The notes below the pieces were generated by a model. The model was not told where the DNA came from, made no database searches, and saw nothing but the letters and a program-made list of their open reading frames with translations. From an uncultured bacterium (GTDB lineage: Bacteria > Bacillota_I > Bacilli_A > RFN20 > CAG-826): a stretch of 64,000 bases of DNA. Numbering within the stretch: position 1 is the first letter of the stretch; every line of letters starts with the position of its first letter. The stretch spans positions 160,305 through 224,304 of the forward strand of contig CASFQA010000002.1 in assembly GCA_949296775.1 (NCBI GenBank). The letters are read 5' to 3'. Positions 1 to 8,608 of this stretch are shown here, in pieces. A program made the translations under genes and the position numbers.

Positions 1-216
1 ACCGCCGAAGAGATCGAATATCTCTGCGCCCACGGGACTCTGCCGCCGAAACCTGAGCCGAAAAAGGACGAACCAGCCATCCCGGCTGAGGAAACTCCGC
101 TTATACCGCCTCCCCCGAGCCCGAAACAAGGGGATGATGGCAAAGCGGCCGAGGAGACCTCGACCGAGCCGTCGTCGCCTAGCGACGACAAACCCGAAGG
201 CGGGCACCAAGCCTAA
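1..216 (+). CDS. C-terminal part of an unidentified protein, Pro/Glu-rich tail
   Basis: Reading frame 1 is open from the first base and stops with TAA at 214-216, giving the last 71 residues of a protein that begins upstream of the window. The first dozen residues look structured. After that the chain is rich in Pro, Glu, Asp, Lys and Ser, as in a disordered acidic tail. No domain can be recognised, so I assign no function. It is followed at once by a good terminator, which supports it as the last gene of its transcript. Confidence 0.6.
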   Translation, partial: TAEEIEYLCAHGTLPPKPEPKKDEPAIPAEETPLIPPPPSPKQGDDGKAAEETSTEPSSPSDDKPEGGHQA

Positions 217-220
217 GGTT

Positions 221-248
221 AAACCGTCTAGTCTTCTAGGCGGTTTTT
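221..248 (+). terminator. Rho-independent terminator
   Basis: An 11-bp stem (AAACCGTCTAG with CTAGGCGGTTT, one G-U pair) around a TCTT loop runs into a T tract. It lies 4 bases after the stop of the preceding gene and just before the ribosome binding site of the next. Confidence 0.8.
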
Positions 249-265
249 ATTTGAAAGGAGAGAAC

Positions 266-880
266 ATGAAAGCGTTATTAATCAACGGATCGCCCCGAAT
301 CAAGGGGAACACCGCCCTCGCCTTAGAGGAAGTGGGGAAGACATTGGAGAAGGAAGGTTTTGAGGTCAAGACGCTTAACGTCGGCCACCTTCCGATCCGC
401 GGCTGCTTAGCTTGCGGGTATTGTCGCGCGAACGGGGAATGCGCGATAAAAGACGTCGTCAACGAAACGAGGCCATTCTTTCTTGAAGCCGATGCCATAA
501 TCGTCGGAAGCCCGGTTTATTTCGCTCAGGCCAATGGCACCTTGCTCAGTTACCTTCAACGAATGTTCTATTCGACGAAAACCGATTGGAACTACAAAGT
601 CGGGGCGGCCATCGCGGTCGCAAGACGGGCAGGGACGGTCTCCGCCTTCGATCAGCTGAACAAATTCTTCTCCATCAAGGGGATGAGCATCGCCACCTCA
701 ACTTATTGGAATGATGTTTTCGGAGGCGCGGAGGGGGAAGCGAAGCAAGACGAAGAAGGGCTTCAGACCTTGCGCAACCTCGCCCGTCACATCGCCTTCT
801 TGAGCAAGGCCATCGGCAAAGAGAAAGAAACGTCGTCTATTGAAAACGAGACGGCCGCTCATACCAATTTCATCAGATAA
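266..880 (+). CDS. Flavodoxin-fold NAD(P)H-dependent FMN reductase family protein
   Basis: A 204-residue flavodoxin-like protein. It starts with a beta strand and the phosphate-binding loop NGSPRIKGNT (about residues 6-15), typical of the FMN_red / NAD(P)H-dependent oxidoreductase family that binds FMN. A cysteine cluster follows (CLACGYC about residues 49-55, then a further Cys), seen in the iron-sulfur-flavoprotein-like subgroup. The segment IIVGSPVYFAQ is the second flavin-contact strand. I chose ATG at 266 because AAGGAGAG lies 6-10 bases before it; longer in-frame starts run through the upstream terminator. It is a single gene between two terminators. Substrate unknown; probably a cytoplasmic quinone, nitro or disulfide reductase. 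Confidence 0.8.
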   Translation: MKALLINGSPRIKGNTALALEEVGKTLEKEGFEVKTLNVGHLPIRGCLACGYCRANGECAIKDVVNETRPFFLEADAIIVGSPVYFAQANGTLLSYLQRMFYSTKTDWNYKVGAAIAVARRAGTVSAFDQLNKFFSIKGMSIATSTYWNDVFGGAEGEAKQDEEGLQTLRNLARHIAFLSKAIGKEKETSSIENETAAHTNFIR

Positions 881-906
881 CCCCGCAGAAATCGGATAAC
901 GTAATC

Positions 907-940
907 AAAAAGGCTTCCGTGGTTTGCCAGGAAGCCTTTT
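907..940. terminator. Bidirectional terminator between convergent genes
   Basis: AAAAAGGCTTCC pairs with GGAAGCCTTTT across an 11-base loop. It has a T tract on the right and an A tract on the left, so it can end both the reductase gene (+) and the ABC gene (-). Confidence 0.8.
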
Positions 941-942
941 GC

Positions 943-2754
943 TTATTCGAAGGAGAACTGCGAGTTATACAAGGATGCGTAGAACCCGTTTTGGGCCATC
1001 AAGGAGTCGTGGGTCCCTTGCTCGACGATGTTCCCGTCGCGCATCACGAGTATCAAGTCGGCGTTTTTGATCGTCGAGAGGCGGTGGGCGATGACGAAGG
1101 AGGTCCGCCCTTTGGTTAGGTTGTCCATCGCCTCCTGAATCAGCTCTTCCGTCCGGGTGTCGACGTTGGAGGTCGCTTCGTCGAGGATGAGCAATGGGGC
1201 TTTCCTGATCATGGCTCGGGCGATGGTCATCAACTGCTTTTGGCCGGCGGAAATCGAACCCGCGCTTTCGAGATGGCAATCGAATTTGCCGGGCAAGGTT
1301 CGGATGAAGTGATAGATGTTGGCTTGCTTAGCGATCTCCTTCAGTTCCTCGTCGCCAATGACCGGGCTATTGTAAAGGAGATTGTCGCGCATGGTTCCGT
1401 CGAATACCCAGGTATCCTGCAGCACCATGCCGAATATGTCATGGATTTCCTCCCGCGTTATGTCCTTGGTCGAGATGCCGTCGATTAGAATTTCCCCGGA
1501 GTTGATTTCGTAGAAGCGCATCAACAAGTTGACCATGGTGGTCTTGCCCGCCCCGGTCGGCCCGACGATGGCGACTTTCGAACCGGGCCTTATCTTGGCC
1601 GAGAAGTCGTGGATGATCTCCCGGGTTTCGTCATAGGAAAAACAGACATGACGGAACTCGACTCCCCCTTTGACCTTGACCCGCCCGTTCTCATCGACGG
1701 GGAAATACCGCTTTTTGTCGCTTTCGTCGGCCATCTCCTTTTCCTCCAAGAAGTCAAAGACCCGCTTGGAGGCGGCGGTCGTGGTTTGCAAGGTGTTCAT
1801 GGCCTGGGCGATCTGCGACATCGGCTGCTGGAACAGGCGGACATAGACCAAGAAAGCCGAGATGGTGCCGAAGCTGACTCCGGCGTCGACGTCGGAAACG
1901 ATCAACAATCCGCCGACGACCAAGACGGCGATATAGGCGAAGTAGGAGATGAAGCTCATCAACGGCTGCATTAAGCCGCCGAAGAATTGGGCTTTGAACA
2001 TGGTGGCCCCAAGGGTTTGGTTTTTGGCTTCGAAGGTCGCGTTTTCCCTCCCTTCGGCGTTAAACAGCTTGATGATCAGCTGGCCGGAGAATTTTTCCTC
2101 GACCGCGCCATTGACCACCCCGATCTGTTCCTGGCGTTTGAGGAACTGAGGCATGGCGAGCTTCATGATCATCAAGATGAACAAAAGCATCAACGGGATG
2201 GAGATAAGGGCGGTCAAAGCCATTTGCCATGAGGTGGCGAACATCCCGATCAAAGATCCGATCAGCATGAAGGCGGACTGCATCAACATCGAGATCGTTT
2301 GGTCGAGGGACTGGGCGATGGAGTCGACGTCGTTGGTGACCCGGGAGAGGATATCGCCGATTTGCCGGGAATCGAAATACGACAAGGGGATGACGTTGAT
2401 TTTCTCGGCGATGGATTTGCGCAGGCTATTGGCATATCGCTGAGTGACCCCAGTCAGCAAGAAGGCGGAAAGGTAGTTAAGCAGGGCGGTGCCGACATAG
2501 AAGCCGCCGAGGGTCAGACCAAGGCGGAGTATCAAATCCATATCGATAGACCGGGTCCCGGCATTATCGGCGATTGCGTCGGTAAGCTGCTTCAGTATCT
2601 GGGGGGAATAGATGGAAAGGACGACCCCGGCGAGGACGCAGACGGCGGCGACGGCGATGGCCCAGTAGAATTTCTTCGAAGTCCCCAAAATCCTTTTGAT
2701 GGCCTTCTTCATTTCGTCGCGGGAGACTTTTTCGGTTGGCTGGTGGCGCTTCAT
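943..2754 (-). CDS. Heterodimeric ABC exporter, subunit with consensus Walker B
   Basis: A 603-residue half-transporter with an N-terminal six-helix ABC type-1 exporter membrane domain (about 30-330) and a C-terminal nucleotide-binding domain (about 365-600). The Walker A is GPTGAGKTT, the Walker B ends DEATSNVD with the catalytic Glu, and the H-loop is AHRLSTI. The signature loop is ISAGQ instead of LSGGQ. This is the pattern of the partner with intact catalytic Glu in exporters such as BmrCD or TM287/288, where the degenerate site is built from this signature loop and the other subunit's Walker motifs. It overlaps the upstream partner by 4 bp (ATGA), so the two are translationally coupled. 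A good GGAGG precedes the start. The substrate (drug, lipid or peptide) cannot be told. Confidence 0.88.
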   Translation of the reverse strand: MKRHQPTEKVSRDEMKKAIKRILGTSKKFYWAIAVAAVCVLAGVVLSIYSPQILKQLTDAIADNAGTRSIDMDLILRLGLTLGGFYVGTALLNYLSAFLLTGVTQRYANSLRKSIAEKINVIPLSYFDSRQIGDILSRVTNDVDSIAQSLDQTISMLMQSAFMLIGSLIGMFATSWQMALTALISIPLMLLFILMIMKLAMPQFLKRQEQIGVVNGAVEEKFSGQLIIKLFNAEGRENATFEAKNQTLGATMFKAQFFGGLMQPLMSFISYFAYIAVLVVGGLLIVSDVDAGVSFGTISAFLVYVRLFQQPMSQIAQAMNTLQTTTAASKRVFDFLEEKEMADESDKKRYFPVDENGRVKVKGGVEFRHVCFSYDETREIIHDFSAKIRPGSKVAIVGPTGAGKTTMVNLLMRFYEINSGEILIDGISTKDITREEIHDIFGMVLQDTWVFDGTMRDNLLYNSPVIGDEELKEIAKQANIYHFIRTLPGKFDCHLESAGSISAGQKQLMTIARAMIRKAPLLILDEATSNVDTRTEELIQEAMDNLTKGRTSFVIAHRLSTIKNADLILVMRDGNIVEQGTHDSLMAQNGFYASLYNSQFSFE

Positions 2755-4637
2755 AATCCTAACTCCTCCTTGCTAAGCTGCGACAAGGCGATGTCCCGGT
2801 AAGTGGGGCAGTCCTGCAACAATTGTTTATGGGTGCCCATGCCGACGGCTTTGCCTTCGTCAAGAACGATGATGAGGTCGGCGTCCATGATGGTGCCGAT
2901 CCGCTGGGCGACGATGATGCGGGTCGCGCCTTTCGAATGCTCTTTGATATTGGTCCTGACTTGGAGGTCGGTTTTGAAGTCGAGCGCGGAGAACGAATCG
3001 TCGAAGACGTAGATTTCGGGGTCGGTCGCCACCGCTCGGGCAATGCAAAGCCGTTGCCTTTGCCCGCCGGAGACGTTGGTCCCGCCTTGGGCGATCGGGG
3101 CCTCGAACCCTCCATCCATCTTTTCGATGAAGGGGGTGGCGCAGGCGACGTCGGCCGCTTCTTTCATTTTCTCGTCGCTCAAATCGTCCTCTCCGAACTT
3201 GATGTTGGATTTGACGGTGCCGGAGAAGAGCAAGCCTCTTTGGGGGACGAAGCCGATTCGCGAACGGAGGTCTTTTTGATCCATCTGCCGGACGTCGACC
3301 CCGTCGACTTTGACGGTTCCCTCGCTGACGTCATAAAGGCGGGCGATCATATTGACCAAGGTTGATTTGCCGCAGCCCGTGGCCCCGATGATGGCGACCA
3401 CGTCGCCTTTCTTGGCTTTGAAATTGATATCGGTTAAGACGTTTTCCTCGCCGTCTGGGTAATGGAAACTTACATGGTCGAACTCGATGGTCCCAAGTTT
3501 GGCTGGGCAAAGGGGCTGATCGGGGTTTTTGATGGACGGTTCGGTTTCGATGACCTCGTTGATCCGCTTGGCCGAGACCGAGGCTCGGGGCCACATGACG
3601 AACATCATGAGCAGCATCATGAAAGCCATGATGATTTGGGTGGCGAGCATGGTGAAGCTCGAGACGTCGGCATAGGAGATTTCGGCGGCGTTGATCAATG
3701 AGGCTCCCAGCCAATAGATGGCTAAGGTGATGCCGTCCATGATAATTATCATGATTGGGGATAGAAGCCCCATAACCCGCCCGGTGAAAAGGTTGAGGTG
3801 GGTCAAGTCGTCGTTGGCTTTTTTGAACTTGGCCTCCTGATAGCCTTCGGCGTTGTAGGCGTGGACGACCCGGATGCCGCTTAAATTCTCCCGGGCGATG
3901 CCGTTGATTCGGTCGATGTAGCGCTGGCTGACTTTGAACTTCGGCAAAACGACGACCATGATCGCGAAAAGGCAGACGAGGAGCAAGACGACGGCAACCG
4001 CGACGGCGGTGGTGAGCTGCCAAGAGGCGGATTCGATTTTGCAGATGGCCCAAATGGCGGTCACCGGGGCGGCGAAAACCATCCGCATCATAAGCAGCAT
4101 CGTCATCTGGACCTGTTCGATGTCATTGGTGGAACGGGTGACTAAAGACGCGGTGGAGAAGCGGTTTATTTCCTGCAAGGAGAATCGAGAGACCTTAGCG
4201 TTCAAGTCGGTGCGGACCGAGGTGGCGAAATGGGCGGCGATGGCGGAGGCTAGAACCGAGATGATGGCCTGGATGATGGCGCTGGAGGCGGTGACTAGAA
4301 GCATCATTCCGCCGTTAAGCCAAATATCGCCCATCGAGGCGTTCGCGATGTGCTCCAACATCGGGGCGATGGTTGGGTCGGGCAGCGTCACTTTCTCTAA
4401 CGCGGCGATGAGGTTTTCCCACGAACCATTGATATCCGAGCTGTTGAATATCGCCAAGAAAGCATCGCCTAACTGGCTCGGATCGGTTTGGTATGACAAA
4501 TAGGTGATTGAGGTGATGATGTCGGCCATGTAATCGACCATCATCATCGTGCACCACACCTGCATGACGGTTAGGCCGACGATTATCGTTAAGAACACCC
4601 AGTCGATGTTTCTGAATCGTTGGAACATTTTCAGCAT
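2751..4637 (-). CDS. Heterodimeric ABC exporter, subunit with degenerate catalytic site
   Basis: A 628-residue half-transporter and first gene of a two-gene operon. Six membrane helices are interrupted by a longer extracellular loop after helix 1 (about residues 40-110). The nucleotide-binding domain follows from about 385 with Walker A GATGCGKST and intact signature SGGQRQR. The Walker B reads FDDSFSALD, with Asp in place of the catalytic Glu, and the H-loop His is Gln (AQRIGTI). Both changes mark the non-hydrolysing site of a heterodimeric exporter. I chose ATG at 4637 because AGGAGGG lies just upstream; a start 20 codons earlier lacks a ribosome site and reads through a GC repeat. A GCGCGC pair separated by 18 bases (4655-4684) sits just upstream of the start. 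Confidence 0.87.
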   Translation of the reverse strand: MLKMFQRFRNIDWVFLTIIVGLTVMQVWCTMMMVDYMADIITSITYLSYQTDPSQLGDAFLAIFNSSDINGSWENLIAALEKVTLPDPTIAPMLEHIANASMGDIWLNGGMMLLVTASSAIIQAIISVLASAIAAHFATSVRTDLNAKVSRFSLQEINRFSTASLVTRSTNDIEQVQMTMLLMMRMVFAAPVTAIWAICKIESASWQLTTAVAVAVVLLLVCLFAIMVVVLPKFKVSQRYIDRINGIARENLSGIRVVHAYNAEGYQEAKFKKANDDLTHLNLFTGRVMGLLSPIMIIIMDGITLAIYWLGASLINAAEISYADVSSFTMLATQIIMAFMMLLMMFVMWPRASVSAKRINEVIETEPSIKNPDQPLCPAKLGTIEFDHVSFHYPDGEENVLTDINFKAKKGDVVAIIGATGCGKSTLVNMIARLYDVSEGTVKVDGVDVRQMDQKDLRSRIGFVPQRGLLFSGTVKSNIKFGEDDLSDEKMKEAADVACATPFIEKMDGGFEAPIAQGGTNVSGGQRQRLCIARAVATDPEIYVFDDSFSALDFKTDLQVRTNIKEHSKGATRIIVAQRIGTIMDADLIIVLDEGKAVGMGTHKQLLQDCPTYRDIALSQLSKEELGL

Positions 4638-4783
4638 TCTGGTCCCTCCTCGAAGCGCGCAGTCCTTATTTATGTGACGCGCGCAAAGTTTATGCAAGCA
4701 AAAGTATGGCTATATTTTACGCTTATTCGACTTTCGGCAAATTCGGATAGCCAAGGAAGAGGAAATGAAGGATAATCGCCGCG

Positions 4784-5764
4784 ATGAATATCGGCGAGAT
4801 TGATATTAAAGGCCGGGTGGTCTTGGGCCCGATGGCGGGGGTGACGACCCTTGCCTACCGGGAATTCATGAAAGGGTTCGGAGTCGGGCTTTCCTATTCG
4901 GAGATGATTTCCGACTGCGGGCTTTTCTATGGCAACAAGAAAACATTGGATTACGCCTCGACTTCGCCTATTGATCGTCCGGTTGGGTTGCAGCTATTCG
5001 GCTTCGACGAGAAAAACTCCGTCGAGGCAATAAAGATATTGGAGGCGAACGCCGATTACGACATCCTTGATTTGAATTTCGGCTGCCCGGTGACCAAGGT
5101 CGTCAAAACCGGGGCGGGCTCGGCTTGGATGAAAAAACCGGAGGCGATGGAAAAATATACTCGTTCGGTGGTGGAGGCCAGCTCGAAGCCGGTGACGGCC
5201 AAGATCCGCTTGGGCTGGGACGAGGACTCGATTAACGTTTTCGAGGTGGCCGCTAGACTCGAACGAGCGGGAATCAAGGCTTTGACCGTCCATTGCCGAA
5301 CCCGGGCCCAAGGGTATTCGGGGACGGCCCGTTATGAGGCTATCGCCGGGTTGAAGGACACCTTGTCGATCCCCCTTATCGTGTCGGGGGATATCTATAC
5401 GGCGTTTGACGCCAAAAAGGCGGTTGACATCACCAAGGCCGATGCCGTGATGGTGGCCCGCGGTGGGGTTGGCCATCCCTATCTGGTGACCCAGATCAAC
5501 GAATATTTAGATAACGGGGTTTTGCTGGATAATCCGCCGCTAAGTACGCAAATCGGCTATGCTTTGGACTTCGCGAACCGGCTCATCGCTTATAAGGGCG
5601 AATACATCGCCGTTAATGAATTGCGGGGTTTGATCCCTCATTTCCTGTCGGGGTTTAAAGGGTATAAAGCCATCCGAAACAACATCGCTATGCACGTTAA
5701 GACCAAAGACGATCTTTTCACCATCTTAAACGGTTTGCTTCTTAGGAGCGGGAATGAGAGCTGA
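4784..5764 (+). CDS. dus: tRNA-dihydrouridine synthase
   Basis: A 326-residue Dus enzyme, which reduces uridine to dihydrouridine in tRNA D-loops using FMN and NADPH. Visible family features are the N-terminal strand LGPMAGVT, the segment DLNFGCPVTKVVKTGAG containing the catalytic Cys, TAKIRLGWD, LTVHCRTRAQGYSG and the FMN phosphate loop VMVARGGVGHP. Length and motifs fit the DusB branch. The start has no clear Shine-Dalgarno; a -10-like GATAAT (4771-4776) ends 7 bases before the ATG, so the message may be leaderless. The gene overlaps the next by 11 bp. Confidence 0.9.
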   Translation: MNIGEIDIKGRVVLGPMAGVTTLAYREFMKGFGVGLSYSEMISDCGLFYGNKKTLDYASTSPIDRPVGLQLFGFDEKNSVEAIKILEANADYDILDLNFGCPVTKVVKTGAGSAWMKKPEAMEKYTRSVVEASSKPVTAKIRLGWDEDSINVFEVAARLERAGIKALTVHCRTRAQGYSGTARYEAIAGLKDTLSIPLIVSGDIYTAFDAKKAVDITKADAVMVARGGVGHPYLVTQINEYLDNGVLLDNPPLSTQIGYALDFANRLIAYKGEYIAVNELRGLIPHFLSGFKGYKAIRNNIAMHVKTKDDLFTILNGLLLRSGNES

Positions 5765-6236
5765 GCACGGTTTCCCCTCGTTCTTCGACGAAGAATCGTC
5801 GGTATTGATTTTGGGATCTTTTCCTTCCGTTAAATCCCGGGAGGAGAATTTTTACTATGCCAATAAGACCAATCGGTTTTGGAAGGTGCTCGCCGGCGTT
5901 TATGGGGAAAGGGAACCGTTCTCTTTGGATGAAAGGAAAGCGTTTCTGAGCAAGCACCGCATAGCCTTATCCGACGCCGTTTACGCTTGCGAGATTACAG
6001 GCAGCGCCGATTCCTCGATCAAAGATGTCGTCCCGATGGATCTGAATGACATATTCGAGAAAGCCAAAATAAGCAAGGTCATATTCAATGGCTTGGCGGC
6101 CGAGCGGTGCTATTTCGCTTATCAGAAGAAGAGGACAGGCCTGGTTTTCTTTACTTGTCCCTCGACCTCGGCGGCGAATGCGGCCTGCTCGATCGAACGG
6201 CTGATCGAACGTTATCAAGAGCCCTTATTGAAATGA
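5754..6236 (+). CDS. DNA-deoxyinosine (hypoxanthine) glycosylase, UDG family 6
   Basis: A 160-residue member of the uracil-DNA-glycosylase superfamily, family 6. The motif LILGSFPSVKSRE at about 17-29 followed by FYYANKTNRFWKVL is diagnostic of these hypoxanthine-DNA glycosylases, which remove deaminated adenine from DNA. Near the C-terminus TCPSTSAANA occupies the place of the second UDG motif. It starts inside the end of the dus gene with AGGAGCGG 4-5 bases upstream, so the two are co-translated. Together with ung at 58947 the window carries two glycosylases for deaminated bases. Cytoplasmic DNA repair. Confidence 0.85.
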   Translation: MRAEHGFPSFFDEESSVLILGSFPSVKSREENFYYANKTNRFWKVLAGVYGEREPFSLDERKAFLSKHRIALSDAVYACEITGSADSSIKDVVPMDLNDIFEKAKISKVIFNGLAAERCYFAYQKKRTGLVFFTCPSTSAANAACSIERLIERYQEPLLK

Positions 6237-6259
6237 AAAGGCTTTCACGGAAAAAGTCC

Positions 6260-6306
6260 TTGTCTTCGTTAACAAAAAGTATTAAATAGTTCGTCGGCGA
6301 ACTATT
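6260..6306 (+). promoter_or_regulatory. Promoter with palindromic operator abutting the MarR start codon
   Basis: A -35-like TTGTCT (6260-6265) and -10-like TTAAAT (6282-6287) have a 16-bp spacer. A perfect inverted repeat with 9-bp arms AATAGTTCG / CGAACTATT and a 4-base centre (6285-6306) overlaps the -10 and expected start site and ends directly against the ATG of the MarR gene. This is where a MarR dimer would be expected to bind to repress its own operon. Confidence 0.65.
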
Positions 6307-6750
6307 ATGGAAGAAATCGTAACGCTGAGAAAGCAATTGATGTTGGCCCAAAGGGCCTTAAGGCGGGAGTTCGATGCGGATTTCGCGCCTAGGATGTCGA
6401 TCCCTTTATCCCCCTTGGAATGCATGATCTTCAACTTCATGGGCGAGACCGGGTCCGATTCGGCCTCCGAAGTGATCGGCGAATTCAACCTCAATAAATC
6501 GACCCTATCGGAAACTTTCTTCGCCTTGGAGAAAAAAGGCCTGATCGAATCGTTTACCTCCGATGAGGACAAGCGGAAAAAACGCTTGGTCATTACCGAG
6601 AAGGGGTGGCGCTTCTTCGAAGAGCTACGCCGCATCGACGACGATTTCGAAAAGCGGATCGCCTCATCCCTTGGCGGAGAGTCGAAGCGGCAGGAACTGC
6701 TCGCCTTATTGAGCAAAGTAAGCAATGCCCTCGGGGCGGAAAGGAATTGA
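6307..6750 (+). CDS. MarR-family transcriptional regulator
   Basis: A 147-residue winged-helix protein. An N-terminal dimerisation helix is followed by the helix-turn-helix (about 45-80: SASEVIGEFNLNKSTLSETF) and a basic wing (about 88-104: TSDEDKRKKRLVITEKG), the standard MarR arrangement. The stop codon lies one base before the start of two ABC exporter genes. With the palindrome at 6285-6306, the simplest reading is a repressor of its own exporter operon that responds to an exported compound. No Shine-Dalgarno is visible; the operator fills the space before the start codon. Confidence 0.87.
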   Translation: MEEIVTLRKQLMLAQRALRREFDADFAPRMSIPLSPLECMIFNFMGETGSDSASEVIGEFNLNKSTLSETFFALEKKGLIESFTSDEDKRKKRLVITEKGWRFFEELRRIDDDFEKRIASSLGGESKRQELLALLSKVSNALGAERN

Positions 6751-6751
6751 T

Positions 6752-8608
6752 ATGCCTAGCAAAGAAGAAGAACTGGTCATCGAAGCCGTCAAAAGACGGA
6801 ACGACGAAGAGATCGCCCGGCTGAAGAACGTCCACATCTTCAAGACCCTTTTGAATTACATGAAAGGGTATTGGAAATACGTTTTCTTGGCTTGGGTCTG
6901 CGTCGCGGTCGAAGTCGTCTGCGAGGTCTTGATCCCTTTCCTGAGCCAATACGTCATCAATATTATCCAGCCCGAACCGCCGGCGGTCATGACGACCAAC
7001 GACGTTCCGAGCCTGCTCGTTTACTGCGGCATCATGGTGGCGATGGCCATCGTCTCCTGCATCGGCGGTATCCTCGCCGGTTACTTCGCCGCCATCGCGT
7101 CGAGCAATTTCGGCCGAAAGCTTCGCCAGGCGATGTATTACAACATCCAGAACTTCTCCTTCTCCAACATCGACAAGTTCTCCACCGCCTCGCTTATCAC
7201 CCGGCTTACCACTGACTGCACCAACGTCACTTTCTCGGTCCAGGCTATCGTCCGGATGGTGGTGCGGGCCCCGTTTATGATGGTTTTTGCCGTCGTCATG
7301 GCAGCGATTACCTCTTGGCAATTGTCGCTTGTCTTCTTAGGCGCGATTCCGGTCCTCGGATTCGTCTTGTTCTTCATCTCGATCAAAGTCCACCCGACTT
7401 TCGTCAAAGTCTTCAACGCTTATGACGATCTCAATGCCTCGGTTCAGGAAAACCTGACCGGCATCCGGGTAGTCAAGTCCTTTGGGCGGGAGCAATTCGA
7501 GAACGAGAAGTTCGGCCGCGTCTCCTACTTCATTTACAAAACCTTCCTTCACGCCGAAAGGATTCTCGCCGTCAACTCGCCGTTTATGCAGCTGTCGGTC
7601 TATACCTGCATGCTCATCATCTCTTACTTCGGGGCGAGCCTGATCGTTGCTTCCGGCAACGCGCCGACCGGCTTCAACACCGGTACCCTGACCTCGCTGA
7701 TAAGCTACGTCATGCAGATCCTGATGGCCCTCAACTTCGTTTCGATGGTCTTCGTCATGGTGACCATCGCCCGCAACTCGGCCGAGCGAATCACCGAGGT
7801 CATTATGGAGAAACCGGATTTGGCCTCAAAGGAAAACGCTTTGACCGAAGTCAAGGACGGATCGGTTGATTTCGATCACGTCCATTTCCGTTATTCGGAC
7901 AAGGCGAGCAAAGACGTCTTAAACGACATCAACCTCCATATTCCTTCCGGGGCGACCGTCGGCATCATCGGGGCGACCGGCTCCTCGAAATCGACCCTCG
8001 TCTCCCTTGTCGCCCGCCTTTACGACGCCAGCAGCGGCACCGTCAAAGTCGGCGGGGTCGACGTGAAGGATTACGATCTGCCGACCCTCCGCGACGCGGT
8101 GGCGGTCGTCTTGCAGAAAAACGTCCTCTTCACCGGGACTATCCGGAGCAACCTCCTCTGGGGGAAAGAGGATGCAACCGATGAGGAGATCAAGCACGCC
8201 TGCCACCTGGCCTGCGCCGATGAGTTCATCGAGAAGTTCCCTCAGAAATACGATTCCCCGATCGTTGAAGGCGGGACCAACGTCTCCGGCGGGCAGAAGC
8301 AGCGGCTTTGCATCGCCAGGGCCTTATTGAAATCGCCGAAGATCCTCATCCTCGACGACTCGACCTCGGCGGTCGACACCAAGACCGATTCCATGATCCG
8401 CGAATCGTTTAAAAACGAGATTCCCGACGTGACCAAATTCATTATCGCCCAACGGGTTTTGTCGATTAAGGATTGCGACATCATTCTCCTGCTCGATGAT
8501 GGCAAGATCATCGCCCAGGGGACCAACGACGAGCTGATGGAAAGCTCGCCGGTCTATAGAGAGATTTACGAAACCCAACTCGGTGGAGGTGACTTCGATG
8601 AGCAATAA
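6752..8608 (+). CDS. Heterodimeric ABC exporter, subunit with degenerate catalytic site
   Basis: A 618-residue half-transporter with a six-helix membrane domain (about 35-350) and nucleotide-binding domain (about 375-610). Walker A reads GATGSSKST, where the usual Gly before Lys is Ser. The signature SGGQKQR is intact. The Walker B is LDDSTSAVD (Asp for catalytic Glu) and the H-loop His is Gln (AQRVLSI). It is therefore the non-hydrolysing partner of the next gene. I chose the ATG at 6752, one base after the MarR stop, with GGAAAGGAA upstream. Operon with MarR and the next gene. Confidence 0.88.
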   Translation: MPSKEEELVIEAVKRRNDEEIARLKNVHIFKTLLNYMKGYWKYVFLAWVCVAVEVVCEVLIPFLSQYVINIIQPEPPAVMTTNDVPSLLVYCGIMVAMAIVSCIGGILAGYFAAIASSNFGRKLRQAMYYNIQNFSFSNIDKFSTASLITRLTTDCTNVTFSVQAIVRMVVRAPFMMVFAVVMAAITSWQLSLVFLGAIPVLGFVLFFISIKVHPTFVKVFNAYDDLNASVQENLTGIRVVKSFGREQFENEKFGRVSYFIYKTFLHAERILAVNSPFMQLSVYTCMLIISYFGASLIVASGNAPTGFNTGTLTSLISYVMQILMALNFVSMVFVMVTIARNSAERITEVIMEKPDLASKENALTEVKDGSVDFDHVHFRYSDKASKDVLNDINLHIPSGATVGIIGATGSSKSTLVSLVARLYDASSGTVKVGGVDVKDYDLPTLRDAVAVVLQKNVLFTGTIRSNLLWGKEDATDEEIKHACHLACADEFIEKFPQKYDSPIVEGGTNVSGGQKQRLCIARALLKSPKILILDDSTSAVDTKTDSMIRESFKNEIPDVTKFIIAQRVLSIKDCDIILLLDDGKIIAQGTNDELMESSPVYREIYETQLGGGDFDEQ

